DNA from: Komagataeibacter rhaeticus
GTDB lineage: Bacteria; Pseudomonadota; Alphaproteobacteria; Acetobacterales; Acetobacteraceae
DNA length: 64,000 nucleotides
Reading direction: 5' to 3'
Assembly: GCF_003207855.1 (NCBI RefSeq)
Contig: NZ_NKTZ01000001.1
Span: 62,001 to 126,000, forward strand
The notes under the pieces are model-generated. The model was not told where the DNA came from. It ran no database searches and worked only from the letters and a program-made list of their open reading frames with translations. Position numbers and translations under genes: made by a program. Shown piece after piece: positions 34,702 to 44,174 of the stretch (position 1 is its first letter; the number at the start of each line of letters is the position of its first letter).

Positions 34702-36138
34702 TTATCCAGGGCGTGCGGCTGCGTTGACAAGCGCGGTCGTGGACCGGCCTGATACGATATCAACCAGCACCACGCGGCCGCCACCGGCCTTTACAATATC
34801 ACCGCCCACCACCTGGTCCTCGCGGTAGTCGGCACCCTTGACCAGAATATCGGGCATGATGGCGCGGATGGCTTCAAGTGGTGTGTCATCATCAAATAGC
34901 ACCACCAGATCAACGGCGCGTAGCGCGCCGATCACGGCGGCACGCGCCTGTTCATCCTGAATGGGGCGGCTTTCCCCCTTTAGGCGCTTGACGGAACGGT
35001 CCGTGTTCAGGGCCACGATCAGCTTGTCCCCCTGTGCCGCCGCCGCCTGCAGGAGTGCGATATGCCCCGGATGCAGCAGGTCGAAACAGCCATTGGTGAA
35101 CACGACCCGCATGCCATGGTGCCGCCATTCACTGGCGATCGCGGCTGCCTGTTCCAGTGTGACGCGCTTGCCCGAATCCGGCATGTCCTGCATGAGGGCG
35201 CGGCTCAGTTCCGCTCGTGAGACGGTGGCGGTACCCAGCTTGCCAACAGAGAGCGAGGCCGCCGTCCCCGCGATGGTCACCGCCGTCTCGACCGGCTGGC
35301 CCGCGGACAGGATGGCCGCGACCGTGGCCACCACGGTGTCACCCGCGCCCGATACGTCAAATACTTCGGCGGCTTTGGCGCGCACATGGGTTACAGCCCC
35401 GTCCGTGCGCCACAGGGTCATCCCTTCGTCGGAGCGGGTCACGAGCACATCGCTACCAGACTGGGCGCCGGCTTCCCGCGCGGCGGCCACGACCTGCCCG
35501 TCATCAAGCAGCGGCAGTCCCGTGGCGCGCGCCATTTCCTGCCGGTTGGGGGTAATCAGGCTGGCACCACGATAGGCGGCGAACGTGCTGCGCTTGGGGT
35601 CGACAATGACCGGAATGCCCCGGGCACGGGCGCGCGTGAAAATGGCGTCCAGCACACCATCCCCCAGCACGCCCTTGCCATAGTCCGAACAGACCACGAT
35701 ATCGGCCCGGTCGATGGCGGCATGGGCCTGTTCCACCAGTTGCGCCGTAATGGGCGGAGCGGGTGGTGTGGTGTCCTCGTTATCGATCCGCACGATCTGC
35801 TGGCGGCCGCTCATGACACGGGTCTTGGTAATGGTGGGGCGGCCCGCATCCGTCACCAGCCCGGTCGTGTCGATCCGTGGCCAGCGTGCCAGGGTCTGGA
35901 TGAGTGCGGGGGCGAACTCATCCGCCCCGACCAGGCCGACCAGCAGCACGCGTGCGCCCAGTGCGGCGGCATTTGTCGCGACATTGGCGGCGCCGCCCGC
36001 AACAGCCGTAAGCTTTTCATGCAGAAGGATGGGAATGGGCGCTTCGGGCGAGATGCGGCTGACAATGCCGGAAATGTAACGGTCCAGCATCACGTCGCCA
36101 ATGACGGCGATGGTCCCGAACTGCATGTTTTCTATCAT
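34702..36138 (-). CDS. hldE: Bifunctional heptose-7-phosphate kinase / heptose-1-phosphate adenylyltransferase
   Basis: About 478 residues. The N-terminal PfkB/ribokinase domain (1-320) has AVAGGAANVATNAAALGA and the ATP/base motif VFDVSGAGDTVVA. The C-terminal nucleotidyltransferase domain begins VVFTNGCFDLLHPGHIALLQ (HxGH motif). It supplies ADP-heptose for the lipopolysaccharide inner core. The ATG at 36138 (MIENMQFG) is preferred; the open frame continues 33 codons upstream without family similarity. Confidence 0.95.
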   Translation of the reverse strand: MIENMQFGTIAVIGDVMLDRYISGIVSRISPEAPIPILLHEKLTAVAGGAANVATNAAALGARVLLVGLVGADEFAPALIQTLARWPRIDTTGLVTDAGRPTITKTRVMSGRQQIVRIDNEDTTPPAPPITAQLVEQAHAAIDRADIVVCSDYGKGVLGDGVLDAIFTRARARGIPVIVDPKRSTFAAYRGASLITPNRQEMARATGLPLLDDGQVVAAAREAGAQSGSDVLVTRSDEGMTLWRTDGAVTHVRAKAAEVFDVSGAGDTVVATVAAILSAGQPVETAVTIAGTAASLSVGKLGTATVSRAELSRALMQDMPDSGKRVTLEQAAAIASEWRHHGMRVVFTNGCFDLLHPGHIALLQAAAAQGDKLIVALNTDRSVKRLKGESRPIQDEQARAAVIGALRAVDLVVLFDDDTPLEAIRAIMPDILVKGADYREDQVVGGDIVKAGGGRVVLVDIVSGRSTTALVNAAARPG

Positions 36139-36312
36139 GACCTGTCCATCATTCCCGTGGCCGCCTGCGGCATCCTGATCAGGGGCGCAGGGTTTGCGCA
36201 AGCCCCGCCGCATAAAGAAAGCTTTCCCGATCCGCAATCAGGAAAGCGTCCGTCAGGGAAACAGGCCGGAGGGTGATCTCATCAGCCCGCAAGGGCTGTT
36301 TCAAAAGCAGGA

Positions 36313-36394
36313 AGTTCTTGGGTGCCGCCTTTTTTCAACAAGGCGGCATGTTTTGAAGCTTTTTGAAAAAAGCTTCACCAAAAACTTTTATTAC
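36313..36394. repeat. Double-hairpin dispersed repeat, copy 7
   Basis: Lies between the sugar porter stop (36413) and the hldE promoter region. The left hairpin has one change in its loop. Confidence 0.85.
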
Positions 36395-36412
36395 TTTTTT
36401 AAAAACAGTCGG

Positions 36413-37888
36413 TTACTCTTCTTCTTCCACAATGGCGGTATTGCCGCGCGTGGGGCGGAAGCGGCCTTCGCGCAGCGCTTCCTCGATATCCTCCAGCGAG
36501 GCACCCCGTGTTTCCGGTACCATGAAATACACGAACAGGACCGACAGCAGGTTCACACCCGCATAGAACCACATGGTCCCCCCCAGCGTGATCTTGGTCA
36601 CCAGCGTCAGCGCCGTGCTGGTGACCAGCAGGTCACTGCCCCACAGCATGGCGGAGTGCAGGCTGGTGGCGTTGCCGCGCATGGACAGCGGGAACATTTC
36701 CGCCCCCAGCAGCCAGCCCACCACCTGGATGCCACCAGCATTGAACACCATGAACAGCAGCATGAAGACAATGATCAGCCAGCTTCCCATGCTGCCCGGC
36801 TGCGGATGCATGAGGAACATGACGCCAAGCCCGATCAGGCTGAGCACGCTGCCCGGCCCCATCACCAGCACCAGACGGCGGCGGCCAATCCGGTCCACGA
36901 TGTTCGAACCCAGAATGGTCATGACCAGGTAGATGATCGAGATGCCGATGCTGGCCATCAGCGCCGAGGAACTGCCAAACCCCGCATCCGACAGGAAGGT
37001 CGGCGCGTAGTAGATCATCATTTCAAGGCCGCCAGCCTGCGTGAAGAAGGCAACGCCAAGGGCCGCGATCAGGGCCGGGCGTACCCAGGGCTGGCGGATG
37101 CCGCGCCAGCCGCTGTCACGCGGGTCGGTTTCCTCATTCGCATTGGCATGGATGCGGCGCATCTCGCGGCGGATGTCGCGCTCGGAAGTACGGATGCGCT
37201 GAAGCTGCTCCAGTGCGGAATCAAGGCTTTCATGCTCGGCCGCCCAGCGCGGGCTCTTGGGCAGGAAGAACATGGAGATGAACACCACCGCCGCCGGGAT
37301 GGCGGCAATCGCCACCATCGGCCGCCAGCCCCACGCATCGCGTGCGGCAAAGCCGATGACATTGGCGGCAAAGATGCCAATGCCGATGGCGATGTTGAAC
37401 ATGGTCACCATGTGCCCGCGCTTGTGGGCGGGTGCCAGTTCGGAAATGTACATCGGCACTACCTGCGTGGACCCGCCAACCGCAAGGCCAAGGAACACGC
37501 GCGAGATGATGAGCGTATAGACATCGGGCGAAAAGGCGCAGGCCAGTGCGCCGAGCACAAAGATCGCGGTCACGATCATGATGGATTTGCGCCGGCCGTA
37601 ATGTTCGGACAGCCATCCGGTCAGCAGTGACCCGATAACCGCGCCCGCCAGGATGGCGGAGGCCACCATCTCCTGCAGGAAGCTGCTCAGGTGGAAATCA
37701 CGCGTGATGAGCAGCAGGGCGCCCGAGACAATGCCGGTATCGTAACCATAGAGGCCGCCACAGATGGCGGCCACGATGGCTGCGAGCCACAGGGTCTTGC
37801 GCGCGTTGGGGGAAATCTCGATCTGTGACAGGTCGGGTAGCGGTTCGGTCTGCTGGTCTGGCCGGGCGGTTGGTACCTGGGTATTCAT
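36413..37888 (-). CDS. Sugar porter family MFS transporter
   Basis: A 491-residue, 12-helix major-facilitator protein. Sugar-porter motifs are GYDTGIVSGALLLI in TM1, SEHYGRRKSIM after TM2, GGSTQVVPMYISELAPAHKRG after TM4 and PKSPRWAAEHES before the central loop, plus PETRGASLEDIEE at the C-terminus. It probably imports a hexose or pentose with protons. A paralogue is at 42639-44069. Both N- and C-termini are acidic and cytosolic. Confidence 0.92.
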   Translation of the reverse strand: MNTQVPTARPDQQTEPLPDLSQIEISPNARKTLWLAAIVAAICGGLYGYDTGIVSGALLLITRDFHLSSFLQEMVASAILAGAVIGSLLTGWLSEHYGRRKSIMIVTAIFVLGALACAFSPDVYTLIISRVFLGLAVGGSTQVVPMYISELAPAHKRGHMVTMFNIAIGIGIFAANVIGFAARDAWGWRPMVAIAAIPAAVVFISMFFLPKSPRWAAEHESLDSALEQLQRIRTSERDIRREMRRIHANANEETDPRDSGWRGIRQPWVRPALIAALGVAFFTQAGGLEMMIYYAPTFLSDAGFGSSSALMASIGISIIYLVMTILGSNIVDRIGRRRLVLVMGPGSVLSLIGLGVMFLMHPQPGSMGSWLIIVFMLLFMVFNAGGIQVVGWLLGAEMFPLSMRGNATSLHSAMLWGSDLLVTSTALTLVTKITLGGTMWFYAGVNLLSVLFVYFMVPETRGASLEDIEEALREGRFRPTRGNTAIVEEEE

Positions 37889-37946
37889 ACGGGGCCTTTC
37901 CCTTTCTTGTTGTTATAATAATCCGTGCCCGACCGGTTGGTTCCCC

Positions 37947-39386
37947 CTATGGCGTAGCCACATCTGGCGGAGACGGCGGGACAAGCGCTGACTTCATGCT
38001 GGCGATCTGGCGCATGGCGTCGTGCAGGCCGGACCAGTCATCCGCCGTGGCGATGGGCTGCCACAGGGCTTCCACAGTTTCCACCGGCATCATATGGGGC
38101 GTCTCACCGCGAAAATACGGATGCGACAGATCGATACCGGGCGCAGGCTCATGCTGCATGATCCCGTCCCGCAGGGTTCTGAAACCGTCCTGCGCATAGA
38201 AGTCGGAACGCAATCCTGACAGGGCACGTTTCTGGCTCTGGGCGCCACCATACCAGTCAAAAAACGGAAATTCAAACCCAATCTGGCTTTCTTCCATGAA
38301 AGAAAACAGATCTGTGCGCAGGATGGTCGAAGATTTTCTTGAAATCTCTTTCAGGCCAAGCCGACACAGCACTGAAATATCAAGAAAACGTTCATAACGT
38401 TTCCAAAAATCATCAAATATACTTTGGATCTTCTCAAGGGTGGAAAGGGCGATCAGGCATTCCCCCAGCCGGGCCACGTTCCACATCATCGCCTCGGGCT
38501 GGCGGCCATAGGCATACAGGCCGGAATGGTCGAAATAGGCGGCGGTGAAGCTGGGGTTGAAACTGGGCAGGAAGCGCCACGGCCCGTAATCGAAGCTCTC
38601 GCCGGTAATGTTGATGTTGTCGGTGTTGAGCACCCCATGCACGAAGCCCGCCGTCATCCATTGCGCCGTCATTTCCGCCATGCGGGTGGTGGCGGCGTCA
38701 TACAGGGCGGCGGCGGGGTCGGGTTCGTTGGCCAGGTGGGGGTAGTAGGTCTCGATCACATAGGCCACCAGATGCTTCAGGCTGGCGCTGTCCTGCAGGG
38801 CGACCAGACGCTGGAACGTGCCGATGCGGATGTGGGAATGGCTGAGCCGTGCCAGCACGCAGGAGCGCGTGGGCGATGGCTCATCGCCACGGTGCAGGTT
38901 TTCCCCCGTTTCGATCACGCTCAGGGTGCGGGAGGTGCGCACGCCCAGTGCGTCCAGCCGTTCGCTGGCCAGCATTTCGCGTACGCCGCCCTTGAGTGTC
39001 AGCCGCCCGTCCCCGCCGCGTGACCACGGCGTGGTACCGCTGCCCTTGGTGCCGATATCCAGCAGGCGGCCATCCACCGCGTCCAGAAGCTGGGCAAACA
39101 GGAAGCCCCGCCCATCCCCCAGGTCGGGATTGTACGCACGGAACTGGTGGCCATGGTAGCGCAGCGCCAGCGGCCGGGGCAGCGAGCCGGGCAGCGGGTC
39201 GAAATAGCCGAAATGACGGACCCATTCCGCATCATCCAGCGTGTCGAGGCCGATGCGCGGTGCCACGTCGTTATTGCGATAGCGCAGGATATGGGCGGGG
39301 AAGCGGGCCGCCTGCACCACGTCATAGAATTCATCGCCCAGCCTGCTGTGGTGGGTGGCGGGGTGGTAGTGGTTGGAAAATGGCAT
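37947..39386 (-). CDS. selO: Protein adenylyltransferase SelO (YdiU family)
   Basis: A 479-residue pseudokinase-fold enzyme. Signatures are ALRYHGHQFRAYNPDLGDGRG near residue 75, DIGTKGSGTTPWSRGGDGRLTLKGGVREML near 110, and VHGVLNTDNINITGESFDYGPW near 250. SelO transfers AMP to Ser/Thr/Tyr of target proteins and links to redox stress. No selenocysteine or C-terminal Cys is present, and the C-terminal part is shorter than in Escherichia coli. It lies upstream of the sugar porter on the same strand (58-base gap). Confidence 0.92.
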   Translation of the reverse strand: MPFSNHYHPATHHSRLGDEFYDVVQAARFPAHILRYRNNDVAPRIGLDTLDDAEWVRHFGYFDPLPGSLPRPLALRYHGHQFRAYNPDLGDGRGFLFAQLLDAVDGRLLDIGTKGSGTTPWSRGGDGRLTLKGGVREMLASERLDALGVRTSRTLSVIETGENLHRGDEPSPTRSCVLARLSHSHIRIGTFQRLVALQDSASLKHLVAYVIETYYPHLANEPDPAAALYDAATTRMAEMTAQWMTAGFVHGVLNTDNINITGESFDYGPWRFLPSFNPSFTAAYFDHSGLYAYGRQPEAMMWNVARLGECLIALSTLEKIQSIFDDFWKRYERFLDISVLCRLGLKEISRKSSTILRTDLFSFMEESQIGFEFPFFDWYGGAQSQKRALSGLRSDFYAQDGFRTLRDGIMQHEPAPGIDLSHPYFRGETPHMMPVETVEALWQPIATADDWSGLHDAMRQIASMKSALVPPSPPDVATP

Positions 39387-39413
39387 TTTGATCTGCTTTA
39401 TGTGTGATAATGA

Positions 39414-40472
39414 TTAATTGCTGTCCGTGCTGGCCAGCGGCAGGTCGAGCGAGAAGGCCGAACGCGCCCGCAGGCAGCAGGCGACTTCATGTTCGGAAAC
39501 ATCACGGATGCGGGCGGGCGTCCAGCGGGGGGCGTTGTCCTTGTCAATCAGCAGGGCCCGCACGCCTTCGGCAAAGTCGGGGCGGGCGAGCATGTGGCAG
39601 ACAAGCTGGAATTCCTGCTCCAGCGCATGGTCCAGATCAGGCAGCCTGCGGGCCGCATGCCATGCGGCAAACGTCACCCATAGCGAGAACGGGCAGGCGC
39701 GCTGCATGGCGGCAAGGTCCGCCTGTGCCCAGTCCGCGCCATGGGAACTTAACCGACCCATCAGTTCAGGCATGTCCGGTGCGCTGTAGACCGGGGCGAT
39801 TTCCGCCGTGTCCGGCCCGGCATCAAGCGGTGGGCACGGGGGCAGGCTGTCCATCACCACACCTGCGGGCTGATGGGCCAGGGCGTCCCGTATGCTGTCC
39901 AGTTGGCTGGAGAGCACCTGCCGGTCGGCAAAGCCTGCGGCAAGGGCGGCGGTTGCGTTCATGCGGCCCGCCGTCAGGGCCAGGCGCAGCCCGCTCAGGC
40001 CGGGCGCGCGGGAAAGCAGGTACGACCCCCCGGCATCGGGTGTCAGGGCAATGGCGGTCTCTGGCATGGCAAGGCAGGAGCGTTCGGTCACCACCCGGTA
40101 ACGCACATGCCCCCCCAACCCGATGCCGCCGCCCATTGCAATCCCGTCCATGAAGGAGACGACAGGCTTGGGATAGCCCGCCAGCAGCGAGGCCATCCGG
40201 TAGCTTGTGCGGAAGGGGGCTGCTGCGGCGGCCACGCCCTCGGTTTCCAGCCGGGCGCGGATGGCGCGGATGTCACCACCCGCGCTGAAGGCTTTCGGGC
40301 TGGCGCTGTCCAGCAGCACGGTCTCGATGCCCGGATCATCACGCCATGCCAGCAGACAGGCACCGATGGCGTGAAACATGTCCATGTTCAGGGCATTGAG
40401 CGCGCGCGGGCGGTTGAGCGTGATGCGCCCCAGCCTGCCGGTATGGGTGATCTCGATCAGTTCAGGTTCCAT
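39414..40472 (-). CDS. Enoyl-CoA hydratase/isomerase family, 3-hydroxyisobutyryl-CoA hydrolase-like
   Basis: A 352-residue crotonase-fold protein. The first oxyanion-hole segment is AFSAGGDIRAI, and the second is MDGIAMGGGIGLGGH. The match to AMPETAIALTPDAGGSYLLSR, with the catalytic Glu, and the extra C-terminal domain are typical of 3-hydroxyisobutyryl-CoA hydrolases (valine breakdown). It may feed the ETF system in this window only indirectly. It is divergent from the flavin reductase gene. Confidence 0.85.
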   Translation of the reverse strand: MEPELIEITHTGRLGRITLNRPRALNALNMDMFHAIGACLLAWRDDPGIETVLLDSASPKAFSAGGDIRAIRARLETEGVAAAAAPFRTSYRMASLLAGYPKPVVSFMDGIAMGGGIGLGGHVRYRVVTERSCLAMPETAIALTPDAGGSYLLSRAPGLSGLRLALTAGRMNATAALAAGFADRQVLSSQLDSIRDALAHQPAGVVMDSLPPCPPLDAGPDTAEIAPVYSAPDMPELMGRLSSHGADWAQADLAAMQRACPFSLWVTFAAWHAARRLPDLDHALEQEFQLVCHMLARPDFAEGVRALLIDKDNAPRWTPARIRDVSEHEVACCLRARSAFSLDLPLASTDSN

Positions 40473-40595
40473 GCAGCGACTCCTTGCGCGTTTGCAGTGT
40501 TCAACCGGGGTAGAATGCGCTACCCCGACTGTTGTCCGGCGTCACGGCTGCGTGCGGACCACAGGCATGCAACAGGGACCGAGGCAGAGCACACC

Positions 40596-41081
40596 ATGGG
40601 GATTGACGCCCTCACTTTCCGTAACGCCATGGCGCGTCTGGGCGCGGCGGTAAATGTCGTGACCACCGGCACGCTGGATGATCCGGCGGGTTTTACCGCC
40701 TCTGCCGTATGTTCGGTTACCGATACGCCGCCGACCGTCCTGGTCTGCGTCAACCGCGCGTCGCGCGTGCGGGACCGTTTCAGGGTGGATGGGGCCATGT
40801 GCGTCAACGTTCTGGCAGGGGACCAGCAGGATATCTCGGGTGTGTTCGCAAGCCCGCTGGAACAGGCTGAACGTTTCCGCGCCGGCCACTGGTCCACGCT
40901 GACCAGCGGTGCCCCCGTACTGGAGGAGGCTGTGCTGTCGCTTGACTGCCGGATCGAACGGATTGTGGAGGTTGGCACCCATAGTGTCATGTTTGGCGTG
41001 GTGGAAAGCCTGCGCAGCAGCACGCCACGTGGTGGGCTGGTCTATTTCAACCGTACCTACCATACCCTGCCCCACGAATAA
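40596..41081 (+). CDS. Flavin reductase-like (FMN-binding split barrel) protein
   Basis: A 161-residue protein. MARLGAAVNVVTTGTLDDPAGFTASAVCSVTDTPPTVLVCVNRAS, then VNVLAGDQQDISGVFA, are the flavin reductase domain signatures (HpaC/RutF type). It uses NAD(P)H to supply reduced flavin to a monooxygenase, but no partner oxygenase is adjacent. The frame stays open far upstream, yet similarity begins at this ATG. Repeat copy 8 follows the stop. Confidence 0.87.
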   Translation: MGIDALTFRNAMARLGAAVNVVTTGTLDDPAGFTASAVCSVTDTPPTVLVCVNRASRVRDRFRVDGAMCVNVLAGDQQDISGVFASPLEQAERFRAGHWSTLTSGAPVLEEAVLSLDCRIERIVEVGTHSVMFGVVESLRSSTPRGGLVYFNRTYHTLPHE

Positions 41082-41098
41082 CACAGGCAAAGGGTAGG

Positions 41099-41180
41099 GA
41101 AGTTTTTGGTGAAGCTTTTTTCAAAAAGCTTCGAAGAATGCCGCTTTTTTGAAAAAAGGCGGCGCCCAAAAACTTTTATT
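41099..41180. repeat. Double-hairpin dispersed repeat, copy 8
   Basis: A canonical copy, GAAGC-hairpin first, 17 bases after the flavin reductase stop. Confidence 0.9.
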
Positions 41181-41278
41181 CTTTATCAGGGATTTGTTTT
41201 CCCCTCACTCTTAAGGGAAAATCCAGCCTTTTGACGCATGCAGGACCGGATGCACCGATACCGGAGGGAATGCGCGCC

Positions 41279-41419
41279 ATGGGGAACAGACAGTATACAC
41301 AGAGCATGTCTGCTGGCAGGGTTCCTGTCTTGACGCTGCACGGGCTGATCTGGATACATGCTGGGCTTGCGCTGTTCGTGGCGCTGATGGCCATGTGGGT
41401 GGACCACCTGCCGGATTGA
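41279..41419 (+). CDS. Small single-helix membrane protein, unknown
   Basis: A 46-residue frame (MGNRQYTQSMSAG...). GGAGGG at 41263-41268 sits at good distance from the ATG at 41279, which supports translation. Residues about 16-41 (VPVLTLHGLIWIHAGLALFV...) form one likely membrane helix, and the rest is short and charged. It lies 57 bases before the Zur-like gene, so the two may be co-transcribed. I do not recognise a family; it could be a chance frame. Confidence 0.45.
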   Translation: MGNRQYTQSMSAGRVPVLTLHGLIWIHAGLALFVALMAMWVDHLPD

Positions 41420-41476
41420 CCCCTGCCCCATCGGGCGCAGGGCCTGCCCCGGCGACCGGATACAGGAGGGCGTGCA

Positions 41477-41986
41477 GTGACCCGCGTGATACAGATGGAT
41501 ACGGCTGGCCCCCGGCCACAGGCGGGCATGCAGCCCCTGCTCGACCAGGCCAGCCGGTTGTGCCACGAGCGTGGTGTCAGGCTGACCGAAATGCGCCGCC
41601 TTGTGCTGGAACTGGTGCTGGCGGCCGAACGTCCGCTGGGTGCCTATGACCTGCTGGAGCAGTTGCGGGCAAGCCGGGGCAAGCCGGTGGCGCCGCCCAC
41701 GGTCTACCGGGCGCTGGACTTCCTGATGGAACAGGGGCTGATCCACAAGATCGAACGCCTGTCCGCCTTCGTGGGCTGCCGCCACATGCTGGAGTCGGGA
41801 CATCTATGTCACGGGCATGGCCATGTCCATGCGGCCCAGTTCCTGATCTGCAGCCAGTGTGGGCGGGTGACGGAGCTTGATGACCCCCATATTCTCAAGG
41901 CTCTGGTCGAGGTGACGCGCGCGCGTGGCTTTACGGTCAGGCAGAGCACGATCGAGGCCGAGGGCCTGTGTGCCGCCTGCGCCTGA
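41477..41986 (+). CDS. Fur-family regulator, Zur-like
   Basis: A 169-residue winged-helix metalloregulator. RGVRLTEMRRLVLELVL is the start of the DNA-binding domain and PPTVYRALDFLMEQGLIHKIE its recognition region. The metal sites are His-rich HLCHGHGHVHAAQFLICSQCG and C-terminal CAAC, which form the structural zinc site; the order of these motifs is more Zur-like than Fur- or PerR-like. The start is a GTG, fixed by a perfect AGGAGG at 41464-41469, seven bases upstream. The upstream small membrane gene may be in its transcript. Confidence 0.87.
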   Translation: MTRVIQMDTAGPRPQAGMQPLLDQASRLCHERGVRLTEMRRLVLELVLAAERPLGAYDLLEQLRASRGKPVAPPTVYRALDFLMEQGLIHKIERLSAFVGCRHMLESGHLCHGHGHVHAAQFLICSQCGRVTELDDPHILKALVEVTRARGFTVRQSTIEAEGLCAACA

Positions 41987-42045
41987 TCCGCCGCCCGCAG
42001 CAGGCAGGATCATAACGGTTTTCGGGCATGGATTGAGACACGGAC

Positions 42046-42594
42046 ATGGCGCAACGCCGAAAAGGCCGGATGGCGGAACTGCCCTTTGCGCCCCAGCCAC
42101 GCGCCCGTGGCCCGAAGCGCCGCCCGCGTGGGCCGGACGCGGCCGCCTCCCCGCCGCCGGCAGCCCTGCCCCCACAGCCTGACCTGTTCGCGGCCCCCGT
42201 GGCTGCGGGGCGCAGGCTGACCTATCTCGATAACGCGGCCCTGGGCCTGGCACGGGTGGACATGCGGGGCTGGCGGGTAGGCGAAGGCCCGGACAGCTAC
42301 CTGTATCATGTAACGCAACGTGACGAGATGGAGACGATACAGGCCCGGGGCACGATCCTGTTTTCCCCCCGTGCGCCGCTGGTGCTGACCGAACGCCCCG
42401 GTGTCGCGCCATGGCTTGCAAACATGATGGAAGTCATGGAACAGGACACGATTGCGGGCCATAGTGACGAAACCCCGGTCGTTTTTCGGGTAAAACGATT
42501 TTTAATCGATGAACTGCTGGAACATGATCCAGACCGGACGCGAAGATATGGTGTATCGTTTTTTCTGCTGACGGGCCTGACCCGTTCCGACTGA
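42046..42594 (+). CDS. Conserved hypothetical protein with a possible ADP-ribosyltransferase-like region
   Basis: A 182-residue protein. The first 55 residues are Arg/Pro-rich and disordered. The C-terminal part, YLYHVTQRDEMETIQARG, has the LYHxT...I...G pattern seen at the start of ADP-ribosyl/phosphotransferase folds (KptA-, DarT- and DUF-type), and VVFRVKRFLIDELLEHDPDRT follows. This likeness is short and may be chance. The family looks restricted to relatives, as I do not recognise it. It lies between the Zur-like gene and the sugar porter. Confidence 0.55.
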   Translation: MAQRRKGRMAELPFAPQPRARGPKRRPRGPDAAASPPPAALPPQPDLFAAPVAAGRRLTYLDNAALGLARVDMRGWRVGEGPDSYLYHVTQRDEMETIQARGTILFSPRAPLVLTERPGVAPWLANMMEVMEQDTIAGHSDETPVVFRVKRFLIDELLEHDPDRTRRYGVSFFLLTGLTRSD

Positions 42595-42638
42595 CACGAT
42601 CACCGGCAACAAGAAGAATATTTAAAGGACCGGCCATA

Positions 42639-44069
42639 ATGGACAACAAGACAGCCGCCACCACGCCACCCACCACCAGTTTTGATACGGCACGGCTGCG
42701 TACCCTCATCATTGGTTGCCTTGCAGCCCTTGCCGGCCTTATGGCGGGGCTGGACATCGGGGTCATTTCCGGTGCGCTGGACCTGCTGGCCAGCACGTTC
42801 CATGCCACGACCATCCAGCAGGAATGGATTGTCAGCGCCATGATGGCGGGGGCCGCCGTGGGGTCGCTGTGCGGGGGGTGGATGTCCCACCAGATCGGGC
42901 GCAAGCATGCGCTGCTGGTGGGGGCGGCCGTATTCGTGGCGGGCTCGCTGGCCTGCGCGCTGGCATGGTCGATACCGTCCATGATCGCGGGCCGCCTGAT
43001 CATGGGGCTGGCCATTGGTGTCGCGGCCTTCACCGCGCCGCTCTACCTGTCCGAAATTGCCAGCGAACAGGCGCGTGGCGCCATGATCTCGACCTACCAG
43101 CTCATGATCACGGCGGGCATCTTCATCGCCTTCCTCAGCAATACCATGTTCAGCTATTCGGGTAACTGGCGCGGCATGTTCGCGGTGGCGGCCGTGCCGG
43201 GCGTGCTGTTCCTGATCGGGGTGCTGTTCCTGCCCTACAGCCCGCGCTGGCTCATGATGCGTGGCCGCCGCAAGGAAGCACTGGCCGTGCTGGAGGACCT
43301 GCGCAACGACCATGGTGTGGCCATGCAGGAAATCCAGAACATCAGCCGCCAGCTCCAGCAGAAGCAGCGCGGCTGGAGCCTGCTGCGCAACAATGCCAAT
43401 TTCCGCCGCTCCATCTTCCTGGGCATGGGGCTGCAGGTCATGCAGCAGCTGGCGGGCGTGAACGTGGTGATGTACTACGCCCCCAAGATCTTCGCGCTGG
43501 CGGGCTATGTCGGCCCCGCGCAGCTGTGGTGCACCGCCATGGTGGGGCTGGTGAACATGCTGGCCACCTTCATCGCCATTGGCCTGGTGGACCGCTGGGG
43601 CCGCAAGCCCATCCTGTATACCGGCTTCCTGATCATGGCTGTGGGCATGGGGTGTCTGGGCTTCATGCTCAACCGGCCCCATCTGGGGCAGACGGAGCAG
43701 ATCATCGCGGTGTTCATGCTGCTGATCTACATCTCCGGCTTTGCCATGTCGGCCGGTCCCCTGATCTGGGTGCTGTGTTCGGAGGTACAGCCGCTGCAGG
43801 GGCGTGACCTTGGCATTTCCATCTCCACGCTGACCAACTGGATCGCCAACATGATCGTGGGCGCAAGCTTCCTGTCGCTGTTGCAGTGGCTGGGCAATGG
43901 CCCGACCTTCTGGCTGTTTGCCGGGTTCAACCTGTTCTTCGTGCTGGTGACATGGCGCTTCATTCCCGAAACGCGGGACATGTCGCTTGAAAAGATCGAG
44001 CAGCGCCTGATGGCGGGCCTGCCGCTGCGTGAGATCGGGCGCGGCCGGCCGCTGCCGGATGGCCAGTAA
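42639..44069 (+). CDS. Sugar porter family MFS transporter (GalP/AraE-like)
   Basis: A 476-residue, 12-helix transporter. Motifs are GLMAGLDIGVISGALDLLA in TM1, SHQIGRKHALL after TM2, RLIMGLAIGVAAFTAPLYLSEIASEQARG in the middle, LPYSPRWLMMRGRRKEA before the loop, and FIPETRDMSLEKIEQRL at the end. It resembles galactose-proton symporters. AAGGA is 13 bases before the ATG. It is related to, but clearly distinct from, the 36413-37888 paralogue. Confidence 0.93.
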   Translation: MDNKTAATTPPTTSFDTARLRTLIIGCLAALAGLMAGLDIGVISGALDLLASTFHATTIQQEWIVSAMMAGAAVGSLCGGWMSHQIGRKHALLVGAAVFVAGSLACALAWSIPSMIAGRLIMGLAIGVAAFTAPLYLSEIASEQARGAMISTYQLMITAGIFIAFLSNTMFSYSGNWRGMFAVAAVPGVLFLIGVLFLPYSPRWLMMRGRRKEALAVLEDLRNDHGVAMQEIQNISRQLQQKQRGWSLLRNNANFRRSIFLGMGLQVMQQLAGVNVVMYYAPKIFALAGYVGPAQLWCTAMVGLVNMLATFIAIGLVDRWGRKPILYTGFLIMAVGMGCLGFMLNRPHLGQTEQIIAVFMLLIYISGFAMSAGPLIWVLCSEVQPLQGRDLGISISTLTNWIANMIVGASFLSLLQWLGNGPTFWLFAGFNLFFVLVTWRFIPETRDMSLEKIEQRLMAGLPLREIGRGRPLPDGQ

Positions 44070-44073
44070 GTTA

Positions 44074-44159
44074 TAAAAGTTTTTGGTGAAGCTTTTTTTC
44101 AAAAAGCTTCAAAGAATGCCGCCTTTTTGAAAAAAGGCGGCACCCAAAAACTTTTATTC
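44074..44159. repeat. Double-hairpin dispersed repeat, copy 9
   Basis: A canonical copy with one extra T, filling the gap between the convergent sugar porter and folC genes. Confidence 0.9.
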
Positions 44160-44174
44160 TGTTTTGTTAAGTTA

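Noticed and set aside
39873-40595. 241-codon upstream extension of the flavin reductase frame
   Set aside because: The extension is antisense to the crotonase gene, and flavin reductase similarity starts only at 40596.
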